From NCBI GenBank assembly GCA_045540275.1, contig JAZQGX010000322.1, positions 28,084 through 92,083 of the forward strand: a DNA stretch of 64,000 bases, given 5' to 3'. This document shows positions 18,524 to 27,687 of this stretch, in pieces; positions within the stretch are counted from its first letter, which is position 1; each line of letters starts with the position of its first letter. Under the pieces are notes generated by a model. The model saw only the letters and a program-made list of their open reading frames with translations. It was not told the origin of the DNA and made no database searches. The stretch is from RGIG8368 sp045540275 (GTDB taxonomy: Bacteria; Verrucomicrobiota; Kiritimatiellia; RFP12; UBA1067). A program made the position numbers and the translations under genes.

Positions 18524-19498
18524 ATGCGAAAATGTGGAGTTGTTATTGTCGGTTCAGGATTGATTGCGCGTTTTCACGCGCAAGCGGTAAATGAGTCCGA
18601 AAAACTAAGACTTCTCGGATTCTGCGACTCGTATTCGCCCGAAAGCGCGAAGCGCGCGGCATCGGAATTCGGCGGCAAGGCGTGGGACAATTTAGAAAGT
18701 GCATTTACAGCTGATGGTGTGGGGATGGCGACGGTTGCAACCGCGTCGGGCGCACATGATGAACCTGCGTTCGCCGCCGCCCGCTTCGGCGTCCCGTTGC
18801 TCGTGGAAAAGCCGCTCGCAATCAATCTTGAGCGCTTGGACGCGATGTCGTCTGCGTGCGAAAAGGCTAGAGTGCCGCTCGGTTGCATTTTTCAAACCCG
18901 CTGGAATGAAGAATTCATCGCTGCAAAAAAACGCATTGCCGCCGGTGAACTCGGACGCATCACCTATGCTGGCGTTCGAATTCCCTGGTGGCGCGAGGAC
19001 GATTATTTTTCAAAGTCTTCCTGGCATGGAACGTGGAAGGGCGACGGCGGCGGTTCGCTCATCAATCAGGCGATTCACATGGTCGATTGGCTTGTCGCTC
19101 TGATGCCGCCGGTGGTCGAAGTCAAAGCGTTTGCCTCGTCGCTCGCACATCAAGTTGAAACCGAGGATACGGTTTCTGCCGCCATCCGTTTTGAAGGCGG
19201 TGCGCTTGGCGGCATCTATTCGACCACAGCCTCGTACCCCGGGCGCGGCAAAACGATGGAGATAACGGGGACGAGGGGGACGATTGAGTTTTCCGATGAA
19301 ACAACAGGTTCAGCTCGTCCTGACGCGTTGCCGTTTGACGGACACATGAAATGCTTTGAATCGTTTGTCGATTCGCTAGACGGCGGCGAGCTGTATCCGG
19401 TATCGGCCAGCGAAGCGCGCAAATCGATCGCGCTCATCAGTGAGATCTACCGTTCGGCCGGTATCGGCCCGGGCAAATCCGAGGGCGGTGACGCATGA
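18524..19498 (+). CDS. Gfo/Idh/MocA-family oxidoreductase
   Basis: 324 aa. N-terminal Rossmann domain with CGVVIVGSGLIARFHAQAV (a GxGxxA-like dinucleotide loop, residues about 4-20), the family motif VEKPLAI (about residues 92-98), and a C-terminal alpha/beta sheet domain (IPWWREDDYF, GGGSLINQAIHMVDWL, with a candidate catalytic His in IHMVDW). Members oxidise or reduce sugars with NAD(P), often at C3. No export signal. It follows two DegT aminotransferases by 12 nt and overlaps the next gene by ATGA, so the genes are tightly coupled. Substrate unknown. Confidence 0.92.
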   Translation: MRKCGVVIVGSGLIARFHAQAVNESEKLRLLGFCDSYSPESAKRAASEFGGKAWDNLESAFTADGVGMATVATASGAHDEPAFAAARFGVPLLVEKPLAINLERLDAMSSACEKARVPLGCIFQTRWNEEFIAAKKRIAAGELGRITYAGVRIPWWREDDYFSKSSWHGTWKGDGGGSLINQAIHMVDWLVALMPPVVEVKAFASSLAHQVETEDTVSAAIRFEGGALGGIYSTTASYPGRGKTMEITGTRGTIEFSDETTGSARPDALPFDGHMKCFESFVDSLDGGELYPVSASEARKSIALISEIYRSAGIGPGKSEGGDA

Positions 19499-20415
19499 GT
19501 TTTACCGGGTTTATCGATGTGCACGCCCATACGATGACGGAACATTGCGTTCCGTATGCCGCAGGTCCGCTCAAGGGCTGCCACCAGACGTCAACGCCGT
19601 CGGAACTTCTAAAGTTTTACGACCGCTACGGGGTCGAAAAGGGATTCCTGCTGCCGCAGGTCAATGTCGAGAATGTGATCATGTGCCAGTCGAACGAGGA
19701 GATTCTGCACATCGCCTCGCAACATCCTGACCGTTGTATTCCGTTTTGCAATATCGACCCGCGAAACCTCAACAATGCCGCCTCTTCTCCCTTCGGCGAC
19801 ATTTTGCGGCAATACCGTGACAGGGGCTGCAGGGGCATCGGCGAAATCTGCGCCAATCTGCGCTTTCTCGATTATCGCGTGCAGGCGCTTTTCGCCGCCG
19901 CCGAGGCGGTGGAACTTCCGGTGCTCTTTCACATGACGCCGTTCATCGATGTCGGACACGGGCTGGTCGATGCCGTGTGCGGACTTCCGGAACTGGAGAT
20001 TTCGCTTCAGCGCTACCCGAAGCTGAAACTAATCGGCCACTCCCGCGCGTTCTGGGGCGAGATATCGAAAGTCGATTATATCGACGACCGGTTCAATCTG
20101 CCGAAGACGCCGGTCAAGGAAGGGCGGCTCGTCGAGCTTTTTCGGAAATATCCAAATCTTTACGGCGACCTTTCGGGGGACGGAGGATTGAACATGATCG
20201 AGCGCGACCGGAAGTACGCCGCGAAATTTCTGACGGAGTTTCAGGACCGGCTGATGTTCGGTCTTAACATCCGCTCTCCGGAGGCCGAACGCGCCAGACC
20301 GTCGAAACTGCCGGCGCTGCTGTCCGAAATGTGCGATAAAGGCGAAATTCCGCGCGGCGTCTTTCTGAAAATAGCCCGTGAAAACGCATTGAAAAACATG
20401 GGGGAGGGACGATGA
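19495..20415 (+). CDS. Amidohydrolase-2 family protein, cytosolic copy
   Basis: 306 aa TIM-barrel metal-dependent hydrolase. Metal-site motif FIDVHAHT near the N-terminus, then LFHMTP, KLIGHSRAFWGE and the last barrel strand LMFGLNIRSPEAE. In the family the last strand normally carries an Asp ligand (G-x-D); here the position reads Asn (GLN), while the next gene keeps Asp (GVD). It overlaps both neighbours by ATGA. Amidohydrolase-2 proteins hydrolyse lactones or amides, or decarboxylate; a sugar-lactone or similar substrate would fit the dehydrogenase upstream. It may be inactive or have a changed mechanism. Confidence 0.82.
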   Translation: MSFTGFIDVHAHTMTEHCVPYAAGPLKGCHQTSTPSELLKFYDRYGVEKGFLLPQVNVENVIMCQSNEEILHIASQHPDRCIPFCNIDPRNLNNAASSPFGDILRQYRDRGCRGIGEICANLRFLDYRVQALFAAAEAVELPVLFHMTPFIDVGHGLVDAVCGLPELEISLQRYPKLKLIGHSRAFWGEISKVDYIDDRFNLPKTPVKEGRLVELFRKYPNLYGDLSGDGGLNMIERDRKYAAKFLTEFQDRLMFGLNIRSPEAERARPSKLPALLSEMCDKGEIPRGVFLKIARENALKNMGEGR

Positions 20416-21404
20416 GCGTGACAAGGCGTGAGTTCATACGTACGGGTTCTGCCGTCGCCGCCGTCGCCGCCGCTGGTCGCGTATGGGCAGCGGAGGAGGC
20501 GGAACGGACGATCTCTGAAACCAGATTCATCGATGTGCACGCCCATTGCACTGAGTTTCCGCTTCCGAATCTGAACGGGCGGCGGATGCTCTGCTGTCCG
20601 GACGATCTTCTCAGGCACTATGACCGCCTCGGCATCGAAAAGGGCGTTATTCTGGCACTCTCAAATCCCGAAAACTTTGTGGGAGGAATGTCGTCGGAAG
20701 AGATTTTGCGTACGTGCGCCCTCCATCCCGATCGGTTCATCCCCTCGTGCGCGCTCGATCCCCGCTCCGTGCCGAACAATGCGTTTTCGCCGCTCGGAGA
20801 TTATCTGAAATACTACCGTGACAAGGGGTGTAAAGTTCTGGGCGAAGTCTGCGCCAATCTCAGATTTCTCGATCCGCGCATGCAGAATCTCTTTAAAGGG
20901 TGCGAAGAGGCGGGACTGCCGCTGACGTTCCATCTCTCGCCGAATGAAGGCTGGTCGTACGGCATTGTCGACCGTCCGGGGCTTCCGGAACTGGAGGTGT
21001 GCCTGCAGCGTTTCCCGAAATTGAAGTTCTTCGGCCATTCACAGACTTTCTGGTGTGAAATCGGCAAATACCGGACATGGGATGAACGCAATGGTTATCC
21101 TCGTGGACCTGTCTGGGAAGGGCGCATCGCCGAGCTGATGCGGCGTTATCCGAATCTCTACTGCGATCTTTCCGCCGGCAGCGGGAATAACGCTTTGGCG
21201 CGCGATCTTGATTACGCCGGACGGTTTTTGACGGAGTTTCAGGACCGCGTCATGTACGGCGTCGACATCTGCTTCCCGGACGGGTTCGTTTCGCCCTTGG
21301 ACAAGACGCTGAAGACGCTTCTTAGGACCGGGCGGATCACGAGCGCCGTTTACCGCAAAGTCGCCCGAGAAAACCAGATCAGGCTGCTCGGGCTTAAAGG
21401 ATGA
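20412..21404 (+). CDS. Amidohydrolase-2 family protein with Tat leader
   Basis: 330 aa. N-terminus SVTRREFIRTGSAVAAVAAAGRVWA is a good twin-arginine signal (RREFIR followed by an Ala-rich core and AxA-like end). The mature enzyme is clearly a duplicate of the preceding gene. It has FIDVHAHC, YYRDKGCKVLGEVCANLRF, TFHLSPNEG, KFFGHSQTFWCE and MYGVDICFPDG, with the conserved Asp retained. Exported folded by Tat to the periplasm. It overlaps the previous gene by ATGA, and the symporter follows after 25 nt. Probably processes a periplasmic intermediate before uptake; substrate unknown. Confidence 0.85.
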   Translation: MSVTRREFIRTGSAVAAVAAAGRVWAAEEAERTISETRFIDVHAHCTEFPLPNLNGRRMLCCPDDLLRHYDRLGIEKGVILALSNPENFVGGMSSEEILRTCALHPDRFIPSCALDPRSVPNNAFSPLGDYLKYYRDKGCKVLGEVCANLRFLDPRMQNLFKGCEEAGLPLTFHLSPNEGWSYGIVDRPGLPELEVCLQRFPKLKFFGHSQTFWCEIGKYRTWDERNGYPRGPVWEGRIAELMRRYPNLYCDLSAGSGNNALARDLDYAGRFLTEFQDRVMYGVDICFPDGFVSPLDKTLKTLLRTGRITSAVYRKVARENQIRLLGLKG

Positions 21405-21429
21405 CGGGAAAGGAGTTGGATAGGCAGTT

Positions 21430-22965
21430 ATGAAGGACTTGAGTTCAGCGGATTATATAGTGATCGCGGTTTTCTTCGCGGTGATGACCGGAGTTGGCCT
21501 ATTCTACAGTAGGCGCTCGAAGTCGGCGTCTCAATATTTCGGCGGCGACAAGAATGCTTCATGGTGGCTTTCGGGTATCAGTTTTTACATGAACAGTTTT
21601 TCCGCGCTCGCCTTCGTCATGTATTCGGCGCTCGCCTACCGGTACGGCTGGGTGTCGGTGACGATCAGCTGGCTGTCGGTGGCGGCGATGCTGTTCGCCT
21701 TGAAATTCACCGCCGTGCGCTGGCGCAGAGCCGCCGAGGAAAGCCCCATCGATTTCATCTCCAAGCGCTATACGCCGAGGATGTGCACGACGCTCGCGTA
21801 CCTCGGGCTTCCGATGCAGCTTTTAGACAGCGCCTTGAAACTGCTGGCGGTCGGAACGGTGGTGGGGGTCGGACTCGGATTCCCGCTTTTTTGGGCCATC
21901 TGCATATCTGGGGCGATTATCGTCGTTTATACTGTTCTCGGCGGACTTAAGGCCGCGCTCGTCTGCGATTTCATCCAGTTTTTGATTATCCTCGCGGTAG
22001 TGCTTACGCTTCCCGCTCTTTGTCTCGACCGCCTTGCCGCCGTGGACGGCGGTGCGGGTCTCGCTCACGGTTTTTCGGTTTTCATGGAGCGGGCGCCGAA
22101 ACTGACGGAAAACGTCTTTTCGTTGACGAACGGCATGTACGATTGGATGTATATGTTCATTTCGCTCCTACTGGTGACGATGACGACATGTACGAACTGG
22201 CCGCTCATTCAGCGTTTTGCCGCAACCCGGAGCGACGCGGACGCCAGAAAGATGTCGTATCTCGTTTCGGTTCTCTTTTTTATCGGGCCTCCGCTCTTTT
22301 TCTTCCCGGCGATGGCGGCCAGGGTTTTCTTTGTCGAGCAGATTCCGGTAGAGGAAATGAACGGCGTGTACGGCATTCTTTGCCGTTATGTCCTGCCGAC
22401 GGGTATGATCGGCATGGCGGTGGCGGCGATGTTTTCCGCGACGATGAGTTCGATCGCCGGCAACATCAATGCGATAGCATCTGTGTTCACGAACGACATT
22501 TACGGGAAATTCGCGCGCAATGCGACTGCCGCCGGTCGGATGATGGCGGCGCGGGCGGCTACCGTGATGGTGGGTGCCGGGATTATCGCATTGACATTTC
22601 TCATGCAGTATGCGCAGGGGGCGAAGGATCTTTTTGATCTTTCCAATAATATCTTCGGCGTTTTTCTGCCCCCGATCGCCGTGCCGATGATCGCCGGCAT
22701 TCTTTTTCGCAAAATTTCGAAACGTGCCGGTATGACCGCTCTTTCAGGAGGAATCGCGTTGGGGCTGGCGGCTTTCGTGGCCGGAGCATGGTATCCGTAT
22801 CTTCGCGAGACGATCCCCATGACTTGGATCACCACACTTGCGACGATTGCGCTGCTGGTCATCGGCACGAAACTTTTCCCCGACCGCAAGGATGAGGCAG
22901 AGAGAATAGACGCTTTTTTCAAAAAACTTAAAACAACAGTCAATAACAAGGAGGCTTCATTATGA
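21430..22965 (+). CDS. Sodium:solute symporter (SSF family)
   Basis: 511 aa with about 13 hydrophobic segments, typical SSF length. N-terminal SADYIVIAVFFAVMTGVGLF is the first helix; YFGGDKNASWWLSGISFYMNSFSALAF matches the SSF core (helix TM1-TM2 sodium region). Later segments include IIVVYTVLGGLKAALVCDFIQF and MFSATMSSIAGNINAIASVF, the SSF signature region near the unwound helix. Inner-membrane uptake, driven by sodium. In this operon it should import the sugar or sugar derivative released in the periplasm. SD AAAGGAG precedes it; the stop overlaps the next ATG. Confidence 0.92.
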   Translation: MKDLSSADYIVIAVFFAVMTGVGLFYSRRSKSASQYFGGDKNASWWLSGISFYMNSFSALAFVMYSALAYRYGWVSVTISWLSVAAMLFALKFTAVRWRRAAEESPIDFISKRYTPRMCTTLAYLGLPMQLLDSALKLLAVGTVVGVGLGFPLFWAICISGAIIVVYTVLGGLKAALVCDFIQFLIILAVVLTLPALCLDRLAAVDGGAGLAHGFSVFMERAPKLTENVFSLTNGMYDWMYMFISLLLVTMTTCTNWPLIQRFAATRSDADARKMSYLVSVLFFIGPPLFFFPAMAARVFFVEQIPVEEMNGVYGILCRYVLPTGMIGMAVAAMFSATMSSIAGNINAIASVFTNDIYGKFARNATAAGRMMAARAATVMVGAGIIALTFLMQYAQGAKDLFDLSNNIFGVFLPPIAVPMIAGILFRKISKRAGMTALSGGIALGLAAFVAGAWYPYLRETIPMTWITTLATIALLVIGTKLFPDRKDEAERIDAFFKKLKTTVNNKEASL

Positions 22966-24368
22966 AATCGATCGGATTGATGGCTGCGTTCGCCGTCTTA
23001 TCGGCTTTTTCCGTTAGAGCCGAATGGACATACGACGCCGGAGCAAAGACGATAACGGACGGCTTCTGGACGCTGACCGTCACGGCGGTAAGCGGGACGG
23101 ATATCACCGTCACGGGTCTGACAGGCTCGGCGGCGGAAGGCGGAGAGGAAGGACGCGCAATTGATTTGACGGAGGTGAAAGACGGGGCGGGGGTATCTTA
23201 TCGTGTCGTCAAATTCGGCGGTTTTTCCGGACAGAGCAGTACAAAATCTACCTTATGGGCGAAGAAGGAACTTTTAACCCAATTTATCGCGCCGCACTGC
23301 TCGAATATTTCAGAGCAGTACGCGTTTAACCAGTGCACGAGCCTGAAGAAGGTAGAACTTAATAAAGAAGTCTCTGTTTCGCTTGCCGCCGTATCGTTCG
23401 ACGGCTGCATTTCGCTGGAGAGCTTAGAGCCGAGAAAAATTAAAAGTGCCGGGGTGTATCTTTTCAGAAATTGCGAAAAGTTGGCGGGCGAATTCGATGT
23501 CACGGATTCTGTATTGATTGGGCAAGGTGCGTTTTCAGCCGCTTCAATAGAGCGTATTTCCGGTCTTGACGTGTCCTCGGTGCACAAGGATGCGTTTAAC
23601 GGATGCGCGAAATTAAAGGCGGTTGATTTCCCCAAGCTTAAAGATATCGGTGAAAGAGGATTTGCAAACTGTTCTCTTTTGGAAGAGGTTGAGTTGCCGT
23701 CGGTGGAGAAAATCGGCGCTTTCGCTTTTGTAAACTGCCGGACGCTCGATAAAGATGATGTAAACGCCCTGTTGCGTCCCGAGATTGTGCAGTTGGGCCA
23801 GAACGGTGTAGGCCAATCATTTAATGGCTGCACCGGCATCAAGGGGGCGATCGTCTGGAATATGCCGAATATTACAGAGGTTCCTCCGTCTTTTTTTGAC
23901 GGCTGTTCGGGGATTTCCCGGGTTGATTTCAAAACGCCGGTCTCCAAGATAGGCACTAGCGCGTTCAGAGGTATAAGCCCGGGAGCCGAGATTCATCTCG
24001 GACGGTCGAAAATCACTTCCTACGGACGGGAGGCCGTCGGGACAAAGGGTACGGTGCCGTATCCAAAAGTTTTTGTAGAAAGTTTTTGTGAAGAATTGCT
24101 GACGGCGATGGAAACGACGAATGTGACGCTCCGGGAAAAGGATTTTCAAAATAACGCATGGGTCTCTCCGGTGTTTGGTTCTGTCTATACGCATTCTTTT
24201 ATGGCGAAAAAAATGTATCTTGACGAGACGACGTGCGGCAAAGTGAAAATCGACAATGTCGACTATCCTTCACCGAAGGTTAAACGCGTTTATGCTTTCG
24301 TCGCATGGGACGCCTGCTGTTGGGTAATCGGGGAGCCGCATTTGGGATTGACGGTCGAGATTAGGTAA
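22962..24368 (+). CDS. Secreted BspA-type leucine-rich repeat protein
   Basis: 468 aa, SD AAGGAGG, signal peptide MKSIGLMAAFAVLSAFSVRA. Opens with WTYDAGAKTITDGFWTL, the same module start as the LRR part of the PGG-barrel proteins. About eight LRR_5-type repeats follow (CTSLKKVEL, CEKLAGEFDV, CAKLKAVDFPKLKDIGERGFANC and others). The C-terminus is CCWVIGEPHLGLTVEIR, like the other free LRR proteins. Overlaps the symporter stop by ATGA. Likely a surface binding or adhesion protein of the glycan system. Confidence 0.82.
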   Translation: MKSIGLMAAFAVLSAFSVRAEWTYDAGAKTITDGFWTLTVTAVSGTDITVTGLTGSAAEGGEEGRAIDLTEVKDGAGVSYRVVKFGGFSGQSSTKSTLWAKKELLTQFIAPHCSNISEQYAFNQCTSLKKVELNKEVSVSLAAVSFDGCISLESLEPRKIKSAGVYLFRNCEKLAGEFDVTDSVLIGQGAFSAASIERISGLDVSSVHKDAFNGCAKLKAVDFPKLKDIGERGFANCSLLEEVELPSVEKIGAFAFVNCRTLDKDDVNALLRPEIVQLGQNGVGQSFNGCTGIKGAIVWNMPNITEVPPSFFDGCSGISRVDFKTPVSKIGTSAFRGISPGAEIHLGRSKITSYGREAVGTKGTVPYPKVFVESFCEELLTAMETTNVTLREKDFQNNAWVSPVFGSVYTHSFMAKKMYLDETTCGKVKIDNVDYPSPKVKRVYAFVAWDACCWVIGEPHLGLTVEIR

Positions 24369-24411
24369 CGCTAAGAGCGTAAAGCGAAGTTTGTTCTTCG
24401 TTTAAAGGAAA
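24364..24411 (+). other. Tandem intercistronic hairpins in locus 2
   Basis: Two small inverted repeats follow the LRR stop: ACGCT-aag-AGCGT, and AAGCGAAG paired with CTTCGTTT around a six-base loop. No T-tract follows, so this is not an intrinsic terminator. It could stabilise or process the long polycistronic RNA. Confidence 0.35.
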
Positions 24412-24422
24412 GGTTAAGAAGG

Positions 24423-25136
24423 ATGCTGGGTATTCGTATTCATAGGAAAAGGAAGATGTGCTTGATGTTCACCGTTTGCGTTATGGGCGTACTGTCCGCC
24501 GCCGGTGCGGAAAATGGATTTCTGCCGATGTTCAATGGGCGTGATTTGACGGGATGGGAAGGCGCGACCAATTCCTACTGCATAACAAAAGAAGGATATC
24601 TGGCGTGTTCCCAGACGGATGGCGCCGGCGCGTCGGGCGCTAAAAATCTCTGGACGGTGCGCGATTACACCAATTTCGTTATCCGCTTCGAGGTGAAACT
24701 GCCACCGAACGCCAACAACGGTCTCGGGATTCGCACCCCTGCCAACGGCTGGTGTTCGCGCGAAGGGATGGAGTTGCAGCTCTTGGACGACTGGGGCGAC
24801 TGGTACAACGGCTCGAACAAGCTTGTGGATGTTCATTACACCGGATCGATCTATGGCGTCGTGCCGCCGGCGCGGAAGGTTAACGGCGAGAGCTATCTTA
24901 AGCGGCCCGGCGAGTGGAACAGTGTCGAAGTGACCGCCAAGGGTCATCGGATCACTTTCGTCCTTAACGGCACGACGGTAGTGGACGCGGACGCCTCGAA
25001 ATATTCGCCCGACGGCACGGTGCCGGCGGACGGCATCAAGCGCCCGGGGCTTCACAATACGCACGGTCGGATTCACTGGTGCGGACATGGGCATAATGTC
25101 GTCTGGCGCAATGTGCGCATCAAAGAATTGGATTGA
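24423..25136 (+). CDS. DUF1080-type concanavalin-like protein (3-keto-disaccharide hydrolase-like)
   Basis: 237 aa with an N-terminal signal (core MCLMFTVCVMGVLSAAGA). The domain is DUF1080: FLPMFNGRDLTGWEG, LWTVRDYTNFVIRFEVKL, NNGLGIRTP, GMELQLLDDWGDW, GEWNSVEVTAKGHRITFVLNGT. DUF1080 proteins are laminin-G/concanavalin-like folds; some act on 3-keto-disaccharides, which fits the Gfo/Idh/MocA dehydrogenase in the same operon. Exported. It sits 54 nt after the LRR gene and 40 nt before PGG-barrel protein 4. The 3-keto activity here is inference from family and context. Confidence 0.85.
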   Translation: MLGIRIHRKRKMCLMFTVCVMGVLSAAGAENGFLPMFNGRDLTGWEGATNSYCITKEGYLACSQTDGAGASGAKNLWTVRDYTNFVIRFEVKLPPNANNGLGIRTPANGWCSREGMELQLLDDWGDWYNGSNKLVDVHYTGSIYGVVPPARKVNGESYLKRPGEWNSVEVTAKGHRITFVLNGTTVVDADASKYSPDGTVPADGIKRPGLHNTHGRIHWCGHGHNVVWRNVRIKELD

Positions 25137-25176
25137 TAAAAAATTAAAACATTTAAAAAGGGGGGAATAGTTGATT

Positions 25177-27651
25177 ATGAAAAAAGAAATGTCAAGAGCA
25201 CATTTTGCAGTACTGACCTGCGCAATGCTGCTGGCGATGGACATGTCAGCTGCTGCTGGAAATGAATTTACACCTGGTATGACACCCGGCGGGATCCGGC
25301 GCAAGCATATCGGTTTGCTTTTTGATGTGATGAATACGACACCTTCCAATATTCTCGCGAACGCCGATCAGTTCGCGACGCACGCTCCGTATCTCGACGG
25401 CGTGGCAATCAGTCTGAAGGAGGTGCCGGTGACCGGTTCAGACGGCAGTGCCGCGGTCTCGGACATTTCGCGGATCATGCACAAATCAGAGCGGTGGACG
25501 CGCGAGTCGGTGCGGCATCACGTGCCCGTCTTGAGAAAGATCGCTTCAAAGCCGGGGCTCTCGGAGAGTTTTCTTCTGTGCTGGATAACCCCCAAGGACG
25601 GCCGTCTTTCCTGGACGGATGACAAGGCGTGGGCGAATTTCGCCGAAAATCTGGCGACGATGGCGTGGCTCGCGAAGGAGAGCGGGCTTAAGGGGCTGAT
25701 GCTCGACCCCGAGGAGTATGCCGGTGCCAATCAGTATATTCACACGTGCGACGATCCGTCCTTTGAAGAATCTGCGCGTCTGGCACGTCAGCGCGGGCGC
25801 GAAGTTTTTTCGCGCGTTTTCAAGGAGTATCCGGATATGGTTCTTTTCACGCTATGGTACTTCGCGAAGTTCCGTCCGTGGATGGACGAGGGCCGGCAGA
25901 CCCACCCGACGGTGGCGGCCGATGACAGCGGGGAACTTCTCCAGTACTATTACAACGGCATCCTCGACGTTCTGCCGCCCGAGGTGCGTATCGTCGACGG
26001 CTGCGAACATTATTCCCATTCGGCGACGCGCTCGCAGTATCTCATCCATGGCACGATTCAGTCGGTCGGGGCGCTGGCGTTCGTCCAGCCGGAGAATTAC
26101 GCGAAGTACCGCGCGCAGGTCCATTACAGCAATACGCATTATCTCGACATGTACCGCACGAACGCCAACCCGAAAAGCATCTGGTACCACGGGCCGGTGA
26201 ACGGTTCGCGCCTGGAGCATCTGCGGTTGAACATGGCGCAGTCGATCTATACCGCGACGGAGTACATCTGGATTTACGGCGAGGGCGGGGGAAAGCTCTT
26301 CAACTGGCGCGACGGCCACTACGCTAAACAGAAAACGTGGGAAGAGATGATCCCCGGCATGACCGAAACGATCATGGTCGAGAAAGACCCCGAGCGCTGG
26401 GCGGCGATGCGGCGCGAAAAGCTGAAGGCCGAGGGCAAACTCGTCAATCTCGTCACCGGGGCGAAACCGGTAAAAATCGAAAATCCCGTCGAGTTGAGGT
26501 CCTACGGCGAGCCCGAGAAAGATATGCCGTCGGTGAAGAACGTCAAGCCCGGCGAGCGTTATATCGTGTCGGTGATGTGTCAGACTTTGAAAGGCAGGGG
26601 CGAAGGCCGTCGCGAAGCCGCCTGTCCGCGCGTTATCTGGAGAAAGAACGGCAGACGCATCGACGCCGGAGCGTGCAGCCTTCCCGTTCCGGAAGATGTC
26701 ACGGCCAAGTTTACCAAGATCGAGGCGGTCGTCACGGTTCCCGACGGTGCGGATGAACTTCTTTTTGATATGGCGGCGAAACTCCATGCGGACGAGCGGG
26801 CGAACTACCGGCAGCCGTCGATCCGCAACGCGCTCGATCCGGTGGTTGCCGAAAAGGCGGTTTCGGCATCGAAATGGACGCTTGATCTGAAGAAGAGAAC
26901 TCTCACCAACGGCCATTGGAAGCTCACCGCATCGGAGCGCAAGGGCAGCATTTCTGTAAGCGGCAGCGGCAAGGACACCATCGGTAGCGGTGTTCTCGAT
27001 TTGACCAAGGTCAAGGCGGATACCGGCTACGCCATCGGCTCGATCGGCAATTTCGCGGGCTTTGCCGGAATTACCGGTCTTGTCGCGCCGGATGTCCCAT
27101 CTGTCGCCACTCGCGCGTTTTCGGGCTGCACGAACATGAAGATGCTCGTGATCGCCGATCTTCCCGTCAGCAAAAGGGCGGTGACCGCCAATGAGAAGCG
27201 CATCGAACGCCTGTACCAGCTTGGTGTCGGCAATGAACTTGCCAACATCGCCAAGCGCACCGGCTATTGGCATCAGCCGGTTTCGCGCAAGATTTTCGGT
27301 TCGGAAATCGGCGTCAAGGGCGTCAAACCGGGCGAACTCTACAATATCGGGCTTTCGATGAAGCGTTTCGGCGCCGGCGATGTTTTCATCCGCGCGCGTT
27401 TCTGCGCAAACGGCAAGACGATCTGGCCGAAAAAGAATATCGGCATGACCGAACCGCGCAAAGACGGCGTCTGGCGCTCCGGCGAGACGGTAGTGCGCGC
27501 ACCCGAAGGCGCCGACGAGCTGTGCTTCGAGATCTATACCATGCAAAAGGAAGGACCAGGCTCGTTCGAGTTCGACAAGTTCCTCATTTACAAACTAAGC
27601 GACGGTCTTCCCGTCTGGCCGGCCGAGGCGTTGAAGGAAAAGCAGCGTTGA
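25177..27651 (+). CDS. Secreted PGG-barrel family protein 4 with LRR module (putative glycosidase)
   Basis: 824 aa from the ATG at 25177 (SD GGGGGAA; the in-frame TTG at 25171 is less likely). Signal peptide with core FAVLTCAMLLAMDMSAAA, then TPGGIRRKHIGLLFDV. Complete barrel block: LMLDPEEYAGANQY (acids near residue 176), ARQRGREVFSRVFKEYP, NPKSIWYH, VNGSRLEHLRLNMAQS, YIWIYGE. First sandwich KPGERY...VPDGADEL; LRR module start KWTLDLKKRTLTNGHWKL; final sandwich KPGELY...APEGADEL; end YKLSDGLPVWPAE. Best intact reference for the family in this window. Lies between the DUF1080 gene and nagB, so it probably releases an amino-sugar-containing glycan fragment. Confidence 0.82.
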   Translation: MKKEMSRAHFAVLTCAMLLAMDMSAAAGNEFTPGMTPGGIRRKHIGLLFDVMNTTPSNILANADQFATHAPYLDGVAISLKEVPVTGSDGSAAVSDISRIMHKSERWTRESVRHHVPVLRKIASKPGLSESFLLCWITPKDGRLSWTDDKAWANFAENLATMAWLAKESGLKGLMLDPEEYAGANQYIHTCDDPSFEESARLARQRGREVFSRVFKEYPDMVLFTLWYFAKFRPWMDEGRQTHPTVAADDSGELLQYYYNGILDVLPPEVRIVDGCEHYSHSATRSQYLIHGTIQSVGALAFVQPENYAKYRAQVHYSNTHYLDMYRTNANPKSIWYHGPVNGSRLEHLRLNMAQSIYTATEYIWIYGEGGGKLFNWRDGHYAKQKTWEEMIPGMTETIMVEKDPERWAAMRREKLKAEGKLVNLVTGAKPVKIENPVELRSYGEPEKDMPSVKNVKPGERYIVSVMCQTLKGRGEGRREAACPRVIWRKNGRRIDAGACSLPVPEDVTAKFTKIEAVVTVPDGADELLFDMAAKLHADERANYRQPSIRNALDPVVAEKAVSASKWTLDLKKRTLTNGHWKLTASERKGSISVSGSGKDTIGSGVLDLTKVKADTGYAIGSIGNFAGFAGITGLVAPDVPSVATRAFSGCTNMKMLVIADLPVSKRAVTANEKRIERLYQLGVGNELANIAKRTGYWHQPVSRKIFGSEIGVKGVKPGELYNIGLSMKRFGAGDVFIRARFCANGKTIWPKKNIGMTEPRKDGVWRSGETVVRAPEGADELCFEIYTMQKEGPGSFEFDKFLIYKLSDGLPVWPAEALKEKQR

Positions 27652-27687
27652 TCGCGGCCATTCAGAAAGAAAAAAAGGAGGGGAGTT

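Noticed and set aside
25852..27546. A 564-codon open frame on the minus strand opposite PGG-barrel protein 4.
   Set aside because: It is a GC-rich antisense shadow. The plus-strand protein has a signal peptide, SD and three paralogs, whereas this frame is low-complexity and has no RBS.
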